A stretch of 64,000 bases of DNA from Mactromeris polynyma (lineage: Eukaryota; Mollusca; Bivalvia; Venerida; Mactridae), in assembly GCA_032209605.1 (NCBI GenBank), contig JASFXZ010000032.1, positions 7,317,722-7,381,721 of the forward strand, in the 5' to 3' direction. Every line of letters starts with the position of its first letter. Position 1 is the stretch's first letter. The translations under genes and the position numbers were made by a program. Shown piece after piece: positions 46,558-59,554 of the stretch. A model generated the notes under the pieces. The model did not search any database, was not told the DNA's origin, and was given only the letters and a program-made list of their open reading frames with translations.

Positions 46558-46970
46558 GCCCTATGTTCACAGAGAATTAGTTTTCAGGACCAGGATCAAG
46601 ATCATGTGTTGTTTCTTTCAAACATTTAGTGACATATTTGAACGTTTTGCACAATTCTTAAGACTTCTTTTTGAGATTGCATATTTATTTAGAAAAAAGA
46701 TAGCAATCAAAGAGGTAAGGCCGATTCTTGAAAATTGATCCTGATTTGATCTAGACCAGTTTCGGTCTTAACTTTATATATTTAATTTATCAACAAAAAG
46801 GTAAAGTTCTAAATGAATGTGTTCACCGCGTTAATGTGACACATTTCAGGTATTTTTGCATTTGTGTATGGAAAGTCCTGTATAAAGTATTTCTTTGCTT
46901 TTCGAAAATGACAAACATATTGCATGATCAACTTGATCCAGATGAGTTGATCCTTTGTGAAGACAGGGCC
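46558..46970 (+). mobile_element. MITE, GGCCCT..TTCACA family
   Basis: Left end GGCCCTATGTTCACAGAGAA, right end GATCCTTTGTGAAGACAGGGCC split by a few mismatches. A 90-codon ORF (46466-46738) crosses its left edge and is not supported. Confidence 0.7.
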
Positions 46971-47159
46971 TGATGGCTTAAAATACCTTAACACAGAAAC
47001 TTGGAACAGTTCAGAGAGACAGTTTGTCTCCTAGACGCATGCGCGCAAAGATGAAATAATTCGTACGGAGAACCGTCGCTTATCTAAGATACAATGCTAT
47101 GGCGACGTGCAGGGATTAAAGGGCTCACAAGACGGATCAAAGAAGATATTCAAATACAC

Positions 47160-47283
47160 AATAGGACCTCGTTTATTCGACTACCTTCTATCCGAATACT
47201 CGGTATTATCCGAAAAAACAAACAGGCCCTGATGTATCTTATTATGAACATCGAATTTAAATGGGCTATTCAAAACCACTAGC
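47160..47283 (+). mobile_element. Truncated pogo/Tigger-like MITE
   Basis: Left half only: AGGACCTCGTTTATTCGAC to GGGCTATTCAAAACCA. Confidence 0.6.
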
Positions 47284-47619
47284 GTATTCCAACATCAGTC
47301 CATATACAGGCATGTTGGTGGTATGCATTTTTGTAAACAGGTAGTGACACATTACGCAAGCGGGTGCAAGAAAACACAAACAATCAATTCCTGGTAACAA
47401 ATCTAAATTTCTGTGAAGAAAATGAAAAACATGCAGTGATTCCGTGTAACACTCAATCTCTTCACAGGTAGCCGATCACAATCTATCATGAACACTTCAA
47501 AGCATGGACGGTTTTAGCTAGACATCTTTGCACTTACACAAGGTAGATATATGAGTAATAGACTGACAAATAAGTCTATCATCGTCACCGAAGGACGTCC
47601 ATTATGTAGGTAACGATAT

Positions 47620-47800
47620 ACAGTAACACCTCAATAATACGACCACCATTGGGACCCTTGAAAACTGGTCTAATTATTGAGGTGGTCTAAATATTGAGGT
47701 GAAATGAAGAACGAAACAGTGTAATTAGACTTGAAAATTGTGCCCTTAATTCTGAGGTGGTCTTATTTTGAAGTGGTGCTTAAGTGAGGATTTAGTGTCA
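47620..47800 (+). mobile_element. MITE
   Basis: ACAGTAACACCTCAATAATA ... AGTGAGGATTTAGTGT; same family as 20833-21012. Confidence 0.7.
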
Positions 47801-47804
47801 TTCT

Positions 47805-48150
47805 CGTCAGCTCTCGGATATTGCCGTACCACTTCGTTATTCTAATAACACCCTATAGTGTATGTAAGGCGGAGCACTATGTGGCAAAACTCAACATTTT
47901 GTGCGGTCAAGAAATAGTTCTTGTAAAACGGATTTATAATTTCAATAACTTCGATAAATTCACGTAAGAGATGGATTATCGTTGTCATTTCTAGTTAAAA
48001 CTCACATATTTCAGTCTTCATATAGCTTAAATATTAGATTCTCAAGCGTTCACGCCGCCATCTTGTGTTCATGATATTCGAATGGTATTTCCGAAAGTAG
48101 TGCCTAACGAACATCCGAGGCACTTGACGTAGTTGGCTGAGGTTTTCCGA
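47805..48150 (-). repeat. Interspersed block Z, unlinked inverted copy
   Basis: Reverse complement of the intronic Z blocks, including the AACAAGATGGCGGC-type segment shared with 27560-27905. It shows Z can move independently of the exon. Confidence 0.65.
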
Positions 48151-48159
48151 ATGGATTTA

Positions 48160-49300
48160 GTGTAACGTCAATTATCAAAGCGTATCCTGCAACATGGGTG
48201 TAGCCAGGGATTGTTTGATGCGTACGGAAGCAATCTACGAGGGGACATTTGGGGTATGCTCCGACGGAATTTTGTCGTTTCCTAGAACATTTGTGGCGCC
48301 ACCAGGTGGCATTTCCACAAGCATTAGAGTACACTTAGTATCAAGAGTTCTATATTCAGACAATTTATCTCTCAAAGTGCAGTAAATGCTTAACATTATT
48401 ACATTCGTAAGAGTTTTATTTTAGTTATTTTTCTATTTCTGATAGCCAAGCGTGCAAACAGGTAGCTGCGCATGCACAATGGCGAGATTCTTCGGCGGTG
48501 TTCACAAACCTTGAATTAGAAACAAGTACTGGTTTGTAAGCCGGGAACCAGTCATCTATAGTGATTCATATAAGGTGTGATAACTTGTGATACTATCGAC
48601 ATAAAATAAATTATATGTGCGAGTTACATTTAAACAACAGTTTAAGGTACTTGACATAAACATTTTAATTATATCGTTAATTGAATCCTATAGCCGATCT
48701 ATCAGGAAAACATTAAGTGAATTCGGTAACATATTGCTGGTTAATCGTATAATCGATCAAGTTATCACTTCAATAAGGTTCTTTTTATTGGCACTTTTAT
48801 TAGCTTGAAAATGTTTCTATATAAATATTCAAGAACTTAAATGTTTAAGTGTGAAATAAATATTTAGATCAATGCTATCAAATGTGTCATCAAGGTCGGT
48901 GAATACAATAACTAATTAGATCTACTATAATTTGTACGTACCAGTGACGGTATATTTTAATTATTATTGTAAAATGCAGACTACTGAAATGTTACGTAGA
49001 TCTACATTTATTTTTGCTGCTTTCCAATTGCAGTGAGAAAATGTTCATTTTTTGCAAACCAAGGCACGTAGCTGCCTATACGCGAGTACGCGGCTGAATC
49101 CACATGATTCTGCCGAGTAAAGGGTTTATTTATTGATTTATGATCCTAAAACTGTCCATTTTCCAGTACTAAATAAAGCACCTCAGAACGCCCAGAATGC
49201 ACCAGATTGCACCATTGTTTTCAAAATTTTCCGGGGGGGGGGGGGCATGCCCCGGACCCCCTAGCACAATTATGAATCAACATGAATAGAGGGCTAGCTA
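48160..49300 (+). other. Intergenic; GC-rich palindromic repeat near 49190-49300
   Basis: AATGCACCAGATTGCACC, then a run of G, then GCATGCCCCGGACCCCC. This matches a motif I remember as widespread in invertebrate repeats; its class is uncertain. Confidence 0.35.
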
Positions 49301-49308
49301 CGCCCCTG

Positions 49309-50745
49309 CTTACAGTGCATTTTGCTGCGTCACTAATCTTTAGTGACGTCACGATTTATGTTGCTGCGTCAATAATCTTTAGTGACGGTACGATTTTTGT
49401 TGGTGCGTCACTAATATTTAGTGACGTCACGATTTATGTTGCCTCGTCAGTAATCTTTAGTTAGGTCACGATTTATGTTGCTGTACGTGTCACTGATCTC
49501 TAGTGCCTCACGATTTATGTTGCTGTACGTGTCACTGATCTCTAGTGCCTCGCGATTTATGTTGCTATACGTGTCACTGATCTCTAGTGCCTCACGATTT
49601 ATGTTGCTGTACGTGTCACTGATCTCTAGTGCCTCACGATTTATGTTACTGTACGTGTCACTGATCTCTAGTGCCTCACGATTTATGTTGCTGTACGTGT
49701 CACTGATCTCTAGTGCCTCACGATTCATGTTGCTGTACGTGTCACTGATCTCTAGTGCCTCACGATTTATGTTGCTGTACGTGTCACTGATCTCTAGTGC
49801 CTCACGATTCATGTTGCTGTACGTGTCACTGATCTCTAGTGCCTCACGATTTATGTTGCTGTACGTGTCACTGATCTCTAGTGCCTCACGATTTATGTTG
49901 CTGTACGTGTCACTGATCTCTAGTGCCTCACGATTTATGTTGCTGTACGTGTCACTGATCTCTAGTGCCTCACGATTTATGTTGCTGTTCGTGTCACTGA
50001 TCTCTATTGCCTCACGATTTATGTTACTGTACGTGTCACTGATCTCTAGTGCCTCACGATTTATGTTGCTGTACGTGTCACTGATCTCTAGTGCCTCACG
50101 ATTTATGTTGCTGTACGTGTCACTGATCTCTAGTGCCTCACGATTTATGTTGATGTACGTGTCACTGATCTCTATTGCCTCACGATTTATGTTGCTGTAC
50201 GTGTCACTGATCTCTAGTGCCTCACGATTTATGTTGCTGTACGTGTCACTGATCTCTAGTGCCTCACGATTTACGTTACTGTACGTGTCACTGATCTCTA
50301 GTGCCTCACGATTTATGTTGCTGTACGTGTCACTGATCTCTAGTGCCTCACGATTTATGTTGCTGTACGTGTCACTGATCTCTAGTGCCTCACGATTTAT
50401 GTTGCTGTACGTGTCACTGATCTCTAGTGCCTCACGATTTATGTTGCTGTACGTGTCACTGATCTCTAGTGCCTCACGATTTATGTTACTGTACGTGTCA
50501 CTGATCTCTAGTGCCTCACGATTTATGTTGCTGTACGTGTCACTGATCTCTAGTGCCTCACGATTTATGTAACTGTACGTGTCACTGATCTCTAGTGCCT
50601 CACGATTTATGTTACTGTACGTGTCACTGATCTCTAGTGCCTCACGATTTATGTTGCTGTACGTGTCACTGATCTCTAGTGCCTCACGATTTATGTTACT
50701 GCTTCACTTATCTTTAATGACGTCACAACTTATGTTGCATCGTCC
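49309..50745 (+). repeat. 42-bp satellite with degenerate ~40-bp flanking units
   Basis: The core (about 49484-50690) has ~29 near-identical units of GTGCCTCACGATTTATGTTG CTGTACGTGTCACTGATCTC TA. Flanking units (49309-49483 and 50691-50745) read GTGACGTCACGATTTATGTT G... with CACTAATCTTTAGTG, an inverted repeat preserved weakly in the core. 42 is a multiple of 3, giving a 365-codon ORF (14-residue hydrophobic repeat), which I treat as spurious. Confidence 0.9.
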
Positions 50746-50749
50746 CAAA

Positions 50750-52035
50750 CTTACAATTTATTTTGCAGCGTCACAATTATTTTCCTCGACAATCAAAAAT
50801 GATTTTTTCGGGGCATATCATATCACGTACAACAGCTTAACATTTCCTGATCGCATATTACCCACTCGAAATAAATTATTTCTTGGACCAATAAGAAATG
50901 TATTTATATATTATAATATAATAACCTATTGTATGGAGTAGTTCAATGTAACACGTAACATCATGAATACTGACGCATGACCTATGACCTTCACGTATAC
51001 ATGGCTTGTGATTTGACGATTTTATCCAAAATAATTCACATCTTTAGAATATTATATAAATGAACGAACAAGTCATAACCTGTCTTCCATACGTAATAAG
51101 TAAATGTAAATGTTCATCAGTAAATGTAAGTGACATAGATCTACACAGATATCCGAAACAATGGGACATTAACTTGAAGGTACCAAACTGACTCACCATC
51201 CCATTGTGAAAGTTTTATACTCAGAACTAAGATAGGGTCCGTTCGAGTTCCGGGTATGAATCATAAGATCCTGTACGCATTGAACTATTTTGTGAGCAAA
51301 ACATTACTACTAGCGACAGATTGGCTAGCAGCGAGCATTGTCAGAGCATGTGCCGGATATGTGACGACAGTGCCAGGCAATCTCCGAGATTTATAGTTTG
51401 ATTAGTATATAACATACATTTAGTGCCCACGTCGGATCCGGTTTAACGGGGAAATGGTTAGTTAATCTTGTTAATTTATTTGCATCCGTTGAATAGATAG
51501 CTTGAGTAGAAAGCCCACAAAAGGCACCGCTTGCTGTGCGGGTAATTGCTTGGTTTTCCTAACACGCCTGCTTGGCTGCGGATTTATATTATAATTGTGC
51601 AATTGTGTATAAGTAATAGCGAAGCAGCAATTCATTAAAAAAGAGCCATGCGATAGAATCAGACATTAAATTTTAGCCACTTAAATACTACAGCCACTGT
51701 CTTACTGCTAATTTTTCATCATAACCGTTAATTAAAAAATATTATGATTCATTAATATTCACGTGCCGGTATTAGCTTAGCGGAGGATACTTGATGGCGG
51801 AATTTGGTCTCCGCTGCGTGTTCTGTGATTGCTATGTTAACCAAATTATATTCTTCAACACTAAATCATCTCGTAAATACTTTAAAGATTTGAAAATTTG
51901 ATCATAACTCTCTAGACGCTTGCTTGCACATGAATCATTCTTCTCCTTCGTAAAACATCAGTCAAGCTTTCCCCTAGCGTTGTAAAATATCAAAAGTTTT
52001 GCATCAAATTAGCGAATTCAGGTTACAATTCGCAG
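50750..52035 (+). other. Intergenic, nothing recognised
   Basis: AT-rich, no long ORF and no shared repeats noticed. Confidence 0.35.
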
Positions 52036-52148
52036 TAATGTTTGACAGATTAGCCAAGAAAGGACATAAAGAACACATTTCACCATTTTCTCCTCAAACC
52101 GACGAACAATTATCAGAGTTAAAGAACATTCTTGGTGGATTTACCTAA
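52036..52148 (+). CDS. Candidate terminal exon, 36 codons, unassigned
   Basis: GGTTACAATTCGCAG precedes an open frame MFDRLAKKGHKEHISPFSPQ then TDEQLSELKNILGGFT and TAA. An ATTAAA poly(A)-type hexamer starts 2 bp after the stop. Charged and helical residue mix suggests a genuine protein end. I found no upstream exon; it may be a relic. Family unknown. Confidence 0.3.
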
Positions 52149-52364
52149 ATTAAAGTTTCTTTTATGATATAATTGTACAATAGGGTGCTCTACATATGTA
52201 CGATGTTCAGAAACGAAAGTTATTTTACAACTTCGATGCCACAGGAGTATGTAACAAATGTGTTACATTGGAATGTACCTGGTATAATTACCCAGTCTAA
52301 ATCATCGACTTTTAGCTCATGTAGACGTAGGAAACAAATGAGAGAGGGTCAACGAACAGGCCAC

Positions 52365-52612
52365 GATCTCTCAAAACATCTCAAATAGAAATCTCAGCTC
52401 AATATGAGACTTTGCTCAACTAGAGACTGAGATTGAGACAAATCTCATTTGAATCTGTTGAAAAAAACTTGAGAAAAAAACTCATCTCATCTTTTTAGTT
52501 TTGTAATATCGATTATGAGTCCGGTCTCAGACGAGGAAAATCTCAACGATTTGAGATAATATTTGAGCTGAGATTTGGCTCAAATTGAGATGCTCCTGGA
52601 GATCGGGGCTCT
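52365..52612 (+). mobile_element. 'TCTCAAAT' MITE
   Basis: GATCTCTCAAAACATCTC ... CCTGGAGATCGGGGCTC, with long terminal inverted similarity. Confidence 0.6.
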
Positions 52613-52680
52613 GTGGTACGGCGTTTGCCTCGGACGAGGGAGGTCGCATTTCGATCCCCAGTCGCGGTACACCAATCAAT
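52612..52680 (+). mobile_element. tRNA-like SINE head
   Basis: GTGGTACGGCGTTTGCCTCG and CATTTCGATCCCCAGTCGCG resemble A and B boxes about 30 bp apart. It directly precedes the 74-bp satellite. Confidence 0.45.
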
Positions 52681-52681
52681 T

Positions 52682-54558
52682 TAACCTCTCTAGAGCAACA
52701 ACCTCTCAACAACAACATTATCAATAGCTCATGTAGTTATAATTTATTATCAATTTATACTCTCTAGAGCAACAACCTCTCTACAACAACATTATCAATA
52801 GCTCATGTAGTTATAATTTATTATCAATTTACACTCTCTAGAGCAACAACCTCTCTACAACAACATTATCAATAGCTCATGTAGTTATAATTTATTATCA
52901 ATTTACACTCTCTAGAGCAACAACCTCTCTACAACAACATTATCAATATCTCATGTAGTTACAATTTATTATCAATTTATACTCTCTAGAGCAACAACCT
53001 GTCTACAACAACATTATCAATAGCTCATGTAGTTATAATTTATTATCAATTTATACTCTCTAGAGCAACAACCTGTCTACAACAACATTATCAATAGCTC
53101 ATGTAGTTATACTTTATTATCAATTTACACTCTCTAGAGCAACAACCTGTCTACAACAACATTATCAATATCTCATGTAGTTATAATTTATTATCAATTT
53201 ACACTCTCTAGAGCAACAACCTGTCTACAACAACATTATCAATATCTCATGTAGTTATAATTTATTATCAATTTACACTCTCTAGAGCAACAACCTCTCT
53301 ACAACAACATTATCAATATCTCATGTAGTTATAATTTATTATCAATTTACACTCTCTAGAGCAACAACCTGTCTACAACAACATTATCAATATCTCATGT
53401 AGTTATAATTTATTATCAATTTACACTCTCTAGAGCAACAACCTCTCTACAACAACATTATCAATAGCTCATGTAGTTACAATGTATTATCAATTTATAC
53501 TCTCTAGAGCAACAACCTGTCTACAACAACATTATCAATATCTCGTGTAGTTACAATTTATTATCAATTTACACTCTCTAGAGCAACAACCTCTCAACAA
53601 CATTATCAATATCTCATGTAGTTATAATTTATTATCAATTTATACTCTCTAGAGCAACAACCTCTCAACAACATTATCAATATCTCATGTAGTTACAATT
53701 TATTATCAATTTATACTCTCTGGAGCAACAACCTGTCTACAACAACATTATCAATAGCTCATGTAGTTATAATTTATTATCAATTTATACTCTCTGGAGC
53801 AACAACCTGTCTACAACAACATTATCAATAGCTCATGTAGTTATAATTTATTATCAATTTATACTCTCTGGAGCAACAACCTGTCTACAACAACATTATC
53901 AATAGCTCATGTAGTTACAATTTATTATCAATTTACACTCTCTAGAGCAACAACCTGTCTACAACAACATTATCAATAGCTCATGTAGTTATAATTTATT
54001 ATCAATTTATACTCTCTGGAGCAACAACCTCTCAACAACAACATTATCAATAGCTCATGTAGTTATAATTTATTATCAATTTATACTCTCTAGAGCAACA
54101 ACCTGTCTACAACAACATTATCAATAGCTCATGTAGTTACAATGTATTATCAATTTATACTCTCTAGAGCAACAACCTGTCTACAACAACATTATCAATA
54201 GCTCATGTAGTTATAATTTATTATCAATTTATACTCTCTAGAGCAACAACCTCTCAACAACAACATTATCAATAGCTCATGTAGTTACAATGTATTATCA
54301 ATTTATACTCTCTAGAGCAACAACCTCTCAACAACAACATTATCAATAGCTCATGTAGTTACAATGTATTATCAATTTATACTCTCTAGAGCAACAACCT
54401 CTCAACAACAACATTATCAATAGCTCATGTAGTTACAATGTATTATCAATTTACACTCTCTAGAGCAACAACCTCTCTACAACAACATTATCAATAGCTC
54501 ATGTAGTTATAATTTATTATCAATTTATACTCTCTGGAGCAACAACCTGTCTACAACA
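52682..54558 (+). repeat. 74-bp satellite, about 25 copies
   Basis: Unit CTCTCTAGAGCAACAACCTC TCTACAACAACATTATCAAT and AGCTCATGTAGTTATAATTT ATTATCAATTTATA. Variants (CTGTC for CTCTC, CTGGAG for CTAGAG) cluster in neighbouring units. The array ends in GTTGCTCTGGAGAAGTTGCG, the other orientation of the same core. Confidence 0.95.
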
Positions 54559-54559
54559 G

Positions 54560-56030
54560 CCAATAAGTATGTTCCTCTCTAAGTTAGTGTTGCTCTGGAG
54601 AAGTTGCGCTGTATAGATTATTCCAGTTCTTAGTTTTAAGTGCTATCCGAAAGTACTCGAACGTGTCATTGAAATTTACGATAGTACTTAATAGACTACT
54701 TATTCGCCATGTATGAAATTAAACGATCTGTCTTGTTTTAATAATTGACTCACTCGAGTTTAGAGAAATGTGTATTCAAACCTATATGAAATCATTCTCC
54801 ATCACGACTTATGGACACGTGTATGTTCGACACGAGATACGAATCAGCATAAAGTCTTAGTTTTCATATCATTAACAATCACATACAAATACCAATGATC
54901 CAAATAACGTTTAATGTCGAGAGTTGAAAGAGAAATAAGTGTATCTAGATATACATAAAGAAGCATTTAGACTTCTTTCACTTTCTCCTTTCGATTTTGA
55001 AGGTCAGCCGGTTGGATTTCGATTTCTGATTACAGTATCTGCAAGCCAAATCTGCACATACGTTTGACATTGAAATTTTTTGCCAAGTCATAGACCGTAT
55101 TAAGTCCCGTATTTAGGCACAATGTACTCATCTCCGGTGACTTGTTGTCTCGTGTGAATTAACTTACTTTTTCACATGTCAAGTGTGATTGATAAGTTCA
55201 ATCGATTTAAGATCTGAGGCATTATCTAGACTCATTCAAAACAATGAAAGAGGTAAAGCAAACGTTTTTTAAATCAATTAAAACCAAAATACCCGAGATA
55301 GGTATTAACTCAATATCGTTTAACTTGTGACTTTATTGTTTCAAATAATGATATTATTGTGTTTGTAGACAATCTAAGATCACAGAAGCGTAATGTGATA
55401 CAACAGGGCGGCGAAGAATGTTTTTATAATTACATGGAACGTTAAGTGCTTATGTCTTTTTTTCTCAATGATTTTAACGTTTTGTTTTTTTTGCCGGCGA
55501 ATGTTTGATATGTGATATATTTAATGAAACGAATTTAGCATTGGTGGAACACGATAATGACTTGCATCTAATTTGATCGGAATTTGCTGTTCTCAGAAAT
55601 ACAGTTTTCCTACGGATATCAACAATCGTTTAAAACATTACAAATACAATAATTCAAACTTATTCCGTGAATTGTGAATCAATTTCTTACCATTTATGAC
55701 AGTATAGATGGCCGCTTCCTAGGTGACTAACCACTACTCGTGCCTACTGTTTCATGGATTGTGCAGTTTGTGATCAAACTTGACAAATACTTAATAATAA
55801 ATGGATACAATAGTATCGTGGACAAGGACTTGGTGTCGAATGCTCAACCCGGTAGTTCTTGGTTCGAATTCCGCGAAAGTCGCGACCCCATTTCCTTATA
55901 AGTCACCAGAGCCAGGAATGAAACCGTCAGTCCTCCCCGCTTAGCTGTCAAAATGTACACTGCTGTATTTGAGTATAGATATTTGAGTATCCGATGTGAA
56001 TAATTGTGCTTTCTGAGTGTTGGGTATTTT
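54560..56030 (+). other. Intergenic; tRNA-like fragment near 55825-55885
   Basis: GGTAGTTCTTGGTTCGAATTC gives a B box only. Nothing else supported. Confidence 0.3.
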
Positions 56031-56078
56031 TCGGTGCAGCCGTACTAACATGGTTTTGCTATTTGCATATCATATGTA
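56030..56078 (+). repeat. Repeat Q fragment
   Basis: TCGGTGCAGCCGTACTAACA TGGTTTTGCTATTTGCATAT, then it breaks off. Confidence 0.55.
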
Positions 56079-56914
56079 CACCACTCAGATTGTATTGTAG
56101 TGTATTGTATATCGGTTAAAATGTCGCGTCTGAATTGTTTGGTTTCCAAGACGCGGGCGGACTCGACAGAGCGCTTGACTCAGTAATACTGCCTACTTTA
56201 TAATGGAGATCATAAATTGATATAAATATTCGTGATTATTTTAGGAATAATTCCAGTTATTAAAGAATGCAATATGCTTACCGAATAACAAGATAAAATG
56301 GATTGTATCACGAGATAAGAGTTTATTTTCAGCCAAACAAAACAAAAAATACGGTGGCTATCTTTCTCATCTTCACTGCAGACCAGGAACGTACCCCGTT
56401 GACTTATGGAAATATTACAAAAATCATCTCTTATCACAAGTATGCACCTACATATCAATAGTTTATATCTACATGCGGCGTTCTTGATGTTTGCCAAGAC
56501 AGTTGACCCGGTACTTTCTCCGCACTTAAAATCGTGTTTTTTGTTTACATTTCCATTCATAAGAATATGGCCTATATATCTTAACGCTTATAAGCACTGT
56601 TGTGTTTGCACAAACAAGTATGCAGAACGAATAATCTATTCGTATAGGTCAGTAGGTTTGAAATATATCTATTGATTTACGTACGATTACTCCATAAACC
56701 TATCGTTTAGGCTTCAATAGAACTTTATTCCTTCAAGTTAACTGTCTAATTGAAACGAAAGTCATTCTGAAATCTTCCCATTGCAAAACTTATTTAAATG
56801 CGAAATTTATCTATTTGCATTGAGCGTAAATAAATGTTTTTTATCGCTGTTACCCATTCACTGCGATAGTTTTACGTGTTTATGTGAATATTCATGTTTA
56901 TATTTATGCTAAGC

Positions 56915-56992
56915 CTGCCCAGTTAGCTCAGTCGCCAAACACCCGACTGCCAAAATGGAATTCGTAAGTTCGAATCTCTTGTAAGGCGTATG
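56915..56992 (+). mobile_element. tRNA-like SINE head
   Basis: CCCAGTTAGCTCAGTCGCC (A box) and AAGTTCGAATCTC (B box), 40 bp apart. Stem pairing is too weak for a functional tRNA call. Confidence 0.45.
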
Positions 56993-56999
56993 GTTCTCC

Positions 57000-57838
57000 G
57001 TTACTCTATTAATAAAGATATTACATCACCCCTCTCTGTTTCATATGAGAATGGTGTCATTAGCTTGGTTTGTGGACTTTGCTGTGTCCAACATTATGGC
57101 TGACTGATAATGATATTATCATTTCCACAACTTAATAGTTTGTTAACTTAACTACTAAATACTTAATAAAACGTCTGACATAGATAAGATGGCAGACATT
57201 TCCAATCCACACATGTGTCTGTGTCCTTACTGTGACATAACTGAACTGCATTGACCGGGAAACACAAGTATAAAACAGGTTAGTACTGATTTGGAACCTA
57301 GAAACACTAAATGGGTCAACTGAACGCCATACATAACTGTAATACTGTTGAAAAAAGCTCGACTTAAAACTCAGCACAATATTATATTTATATTATTATG
57401 ATAACGGTTATTTCTGTTCACTTGTTATAGTCAGATAAGCCTTACTTCATATCAATATTACGTCAGACGGACCGGAAGCATGGAGGTGCTCAATTTGCCG
57501 AATAAATGTTGTTGTTTATTTCAAAGCTTTTGACCCAACTCAAGCATAATGACGTCATAACGCAAGTAACTTAATCATACTTTGACATCATAGCATAATT
57601 ATATTTTTGATATCTTGGTAAACAACGTGATAAATACCGTAACCCAACGATAACATGATGCCCACGTAAATCGTATGACGCGTGTACTGTATGACATGTA
57701 AAGTGGCACACGTTTCCCAGTTATGACCAGTTAACATAATGAAAATGAATATGTCTTGAAGCGGCGTAGCTTACCTATCTACTATGCCTTCGCCTCTGAA
57801 AAAAGATATTAAAGATTAAATTGGGTCAATACTAATAT
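57000..57838 (+). other. Intergenic, nothing recognised
   Basis: The 81-codon minus ORF at 57132-57377 has no support. Confidence 0.35.
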
Positions 57839-58019
57839 ACAGTCGGACCTCGTTTATTCGGCAATCGTCTATCCGAATACTCGGTATCATCCGAAATGAA
57901 TATAAGGCCCCGATTTATGTTCTTATGCACGTCGAATTGGAATGGGCTATTCAAATGCATGTATTATTCGAAATAAAATTTCGGACCCGATTAATTCGAA
58001 TGAGCGAGATTCAACTGTA
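57839..58019 (+). mobile_element. Pogo/Tigger-like MITE
   Basis: ACAGTCGGACCTCGTTTATT ... GAGCGAGATTCAACTGT with TA flanks. Confidence 0.75.
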
Positions 58020-58855
58020 TATTCATTTTGAAGAAACCTTTCATACCCTTCGTTTATTATCGACTCTTACAAGATCTATATATAGTAACGTTTATGAATA
58101 ACAATTACTCGTTGGTGGACAATGTCTACTTTACAAAAATAATAAGGATGTGCCGTTGTATGGAATATTCTAATACCCGAATTGAAGCCAAACATTTGTT
58201 GCAAACACTTCACTGATCATTTGTGTTTTGCACGTTTTACGACAATGCCGCATGCCGAGTGCCACAAAAAGGCGCCAAGTCACGTTAGGGTGTATGTGAT
58301 TCACCTTCACTAAAACAATCGTGCGACAGGCTTTTATCATATCAAGTTCATTGTAAATAAAATTTTGCTATCAAAGTAGAACATTGGAAGCCGTGTATGT
58401 GAGTAATTTATATATTACGCAATGTATGCCTACTTTCCACAACGTAATCTTGTATCATCATTTTATTACAGACACGTGAGTATGCTCGATTTCTTCAAAC
58501 AAAAAAAGTTGGTCGTTTATATAATTCGGTACCAAAGTTCTGTTTATATTTATCTAATCGTGCCAAAATGACACTCGAATCGTTTGCCTATCGATAACTT
58601 TGCACTAGAAAATCTTCGACCTTATTTTAATCAGTAACTGAAAGATTTACGGCTTGTGAAACTGTCTTGACAGGCAGAAGCCCAAGACATACATATATAT
58701 AATTTAAAACGCATATATTTTGAGTGCATACGGACTAAACCCCCTAGGACAATACCCCTTTGCCCCAGAAATATTAAACATATGCATTCTTCAATAACTT
58801 AAAACAAATTTATTACGCATCGGTTGCGAAACAAGTTCTTAACAAGACGATATAA

Positions 58856-59549
58856 CCTGTGTTCACATATAATTAGTTCTCATAATTAGGATCAAAGTTT
58901 CAAACTACGAAAAAAAGAGTTATCCAAAGCCGTACTGACAAGGTTTTGCTATTTGCATTTCAGTGTTGTGTAAACCAATCAAATCTTACGTTAACCACCA
59001 AGGCAATTTTTCTTCAACCGAACAACGTTTGTTAACTTGACGCGGATTGGTCAACCTTTCGATAAAGGATACGTTACCTTACCGATATCCACTGAATTTC
59101 GGTGAATTTACCGAAATCTATTTTGGATCTGGAGTGACCAGCAATCGTAACATCTCGGCATCTTTTTATGTTGCACAACCGCATTCTTAACCTTGAAATT
59201 GCATTGTTACATAATGTGCTAGATACGATCATTAGACAATATTTGAAGGAAGTAATTTCAGGTTTTATGTTTATGTAGAAAAAGATTATGACTACATGTA
59301 GTAAGCGATAACCGATTCTCGAACATTAATCCTGATTTGGTCTACTTCTAGTTCAGTCCTGAGTATAAATAACTCATTTCTCAACAAAATGGTAAAGTTG
59401 TAATGTTGTCACCATGTTTATCAGACGATGTTTATGTATGATCGTGTTCTTTTATGAAGAATACTGTTTAAAGTCCTCAATTGTTTAGAAAATGTTTAAA
59501 TTTATTCAAGATCAATTTGAGTGATATCAATGATCCTTTGTGAACACGG
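58856..59549 (+). mobile_element. MITE (TTCACA family) split by repeat Q
   Basis: Left end CCTGTGTTCACATATAATTA, right end GATCCTTTGTGAACACGG. A full Q copy sits inside at 58928-59210, so Q inserted after this MITE. Confidence 0.6.
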
Positions 59550-59554
59550 AGGAA

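Noticed and set aside
49475..50941. 365- and 120-codon ORFs with a 14-residue hydrophobic repeat
   Set aside because: The DNA is a 42-bp satellite; a stop-free monomer of a length divisible by 3 gives such ORFs automatically, and the opposite strand is also open.
56915..56992. Functional tRNA gene
   Set aside because: A and B boxes are present but the acceptor and anticodon stems do not pair well; a SINE head fits better.
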